A DNA stretch of 14,180 bases from Geobacter sp. (GTDB taxonomy: Bacteria > Desulfobacterota > Desulfuromonadia > Geobacterales > Geobacteraceae): positions 1 to 14,180 of the forward strand of contig RPRC01000166.1 of the NCBI GenBank assembly GCA_003857395.1, in the 5' to 3' direction. A program made the translations under genes and the position numbers. The notes below the pieces were generated by a model, which was given only the letters and a program-made list of their open reading frames with translations, searched no databases and had not been told where the DNA came from. Of this stretch, positions 14,012 through 14,180 are shown piece after piece; positions within the stretch are counted from its first letter, which is position 1; each line of letters starts with the position of its first letter.

Positions 14012-14180
14012 CTCAAGATGGCGGATACACTCTTGAAGCTGAATTAGGTATCATCCCCAATGGCAAAGCCGAGCCGGATTATCTTGGCTACGAGGTAAAA
14101 CAATACTCTGTAACCAACCTGAACCGTATAACCGCGGGAAGACTGACACTTATGACTCCACAACCTACAGGAGGTTATTA
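14005..14180 (+). pseudogene. 5'-truncated MvaI/BcnI-like restriction endonuclease fragment
   Basis: From 14020 to the right edge the first frame reads GGYTLEAELGIIPNG, then EPDYLGYEVKQYS, then RLTLMTPQPTGGY. This has the look of the catalytic core of MvaI/BcnI-family type II restriction enzymes, with the PD (14074-14079) and ExK (14092-14100) of the PD-(D/E)XK site. There is no start codon: the frame is closed by TAA at 14002-14004, and no ATG, GTG or TTG precedes the core. It is also in a different frame from the HNH gene ending at 14011. It is therefore most likely a remnant whose N-terminal half was lost, perhaps when the HNH gene arrived. It continues beyond the window, so I cannot say how much remains. 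Confidence 0.65.

Overview
The window looks like a chromosomal segment of a Desulfuromonadota bacterium of the Geobacter type. This is an inference from protein resemblance: a TusA-FdhD fusion, a LysR protein of the selenium-associated type and a selenocysteine tRNA beside formate-dehydrogenase maturation functions. No search was run. The first 10.4 kb is GC-rich with few gaps; the last 3.8 kb is visibly more AT-rich and reads as an accessory island.

Positions 1-2772 hold a trehalose-6-phosphate synthase/phosphatase fusion, cut at the left edge, overlapped by an NMN adenylyltransferase-like gene. Positions 2996-6274 hold a four-gene phosphate importer, pstS-pstC-pstA-pstB, in which each gene overlaps the next by 4 nt. 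No phoU or phoB/phoR is visible. Positions 6275-6588 are a gene-free gap with two inverted GC-rich repeat copies, each with a G-quadruplex pattern on one strand. A small HAD phosphatase (6589-7059) then converges on a TusA-FdhD fusion on the minus strand (7097-8107), a predicted sulfur-transfer factor for formate dehydrogenase.

From 8465 come a short two-cluster 4Fe-4S protein that may be C-terminally truncated, a LysR regulator (9148-10053), and selC, the tRNA-Sec with UCA anticodon (10278-10375), closed by a strong terminator. fdhD, the LysR gene and selC together suggest a selenium/formate locus, although no selenoprotein, selA or selB is in view.

The island begins just 3' of selC, a tRNA gene often used as an integration site. 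No integrase or second att copy is visible. It holds a class II Fic protein with a C-terminal winged helix, whose promoter is flanked by two TAAAATAA palindromes (likely autoregulation). After a terminator comes a compact three-gene set: an unrecognised protein with a PD-(D/E)XK-like pattern, a 106-aa protein with four CxxC pairs, and an HNH endonuclease. Directly behind the HNH stop is the catalytic core of an MvaI/BcnI-like restriction enzyme with no start codon in its frame, probably a 5'-truncated remnant. The three-gene set is the best candidate here for an undescribed, possibly defensive, nuclease system; that function is inference.
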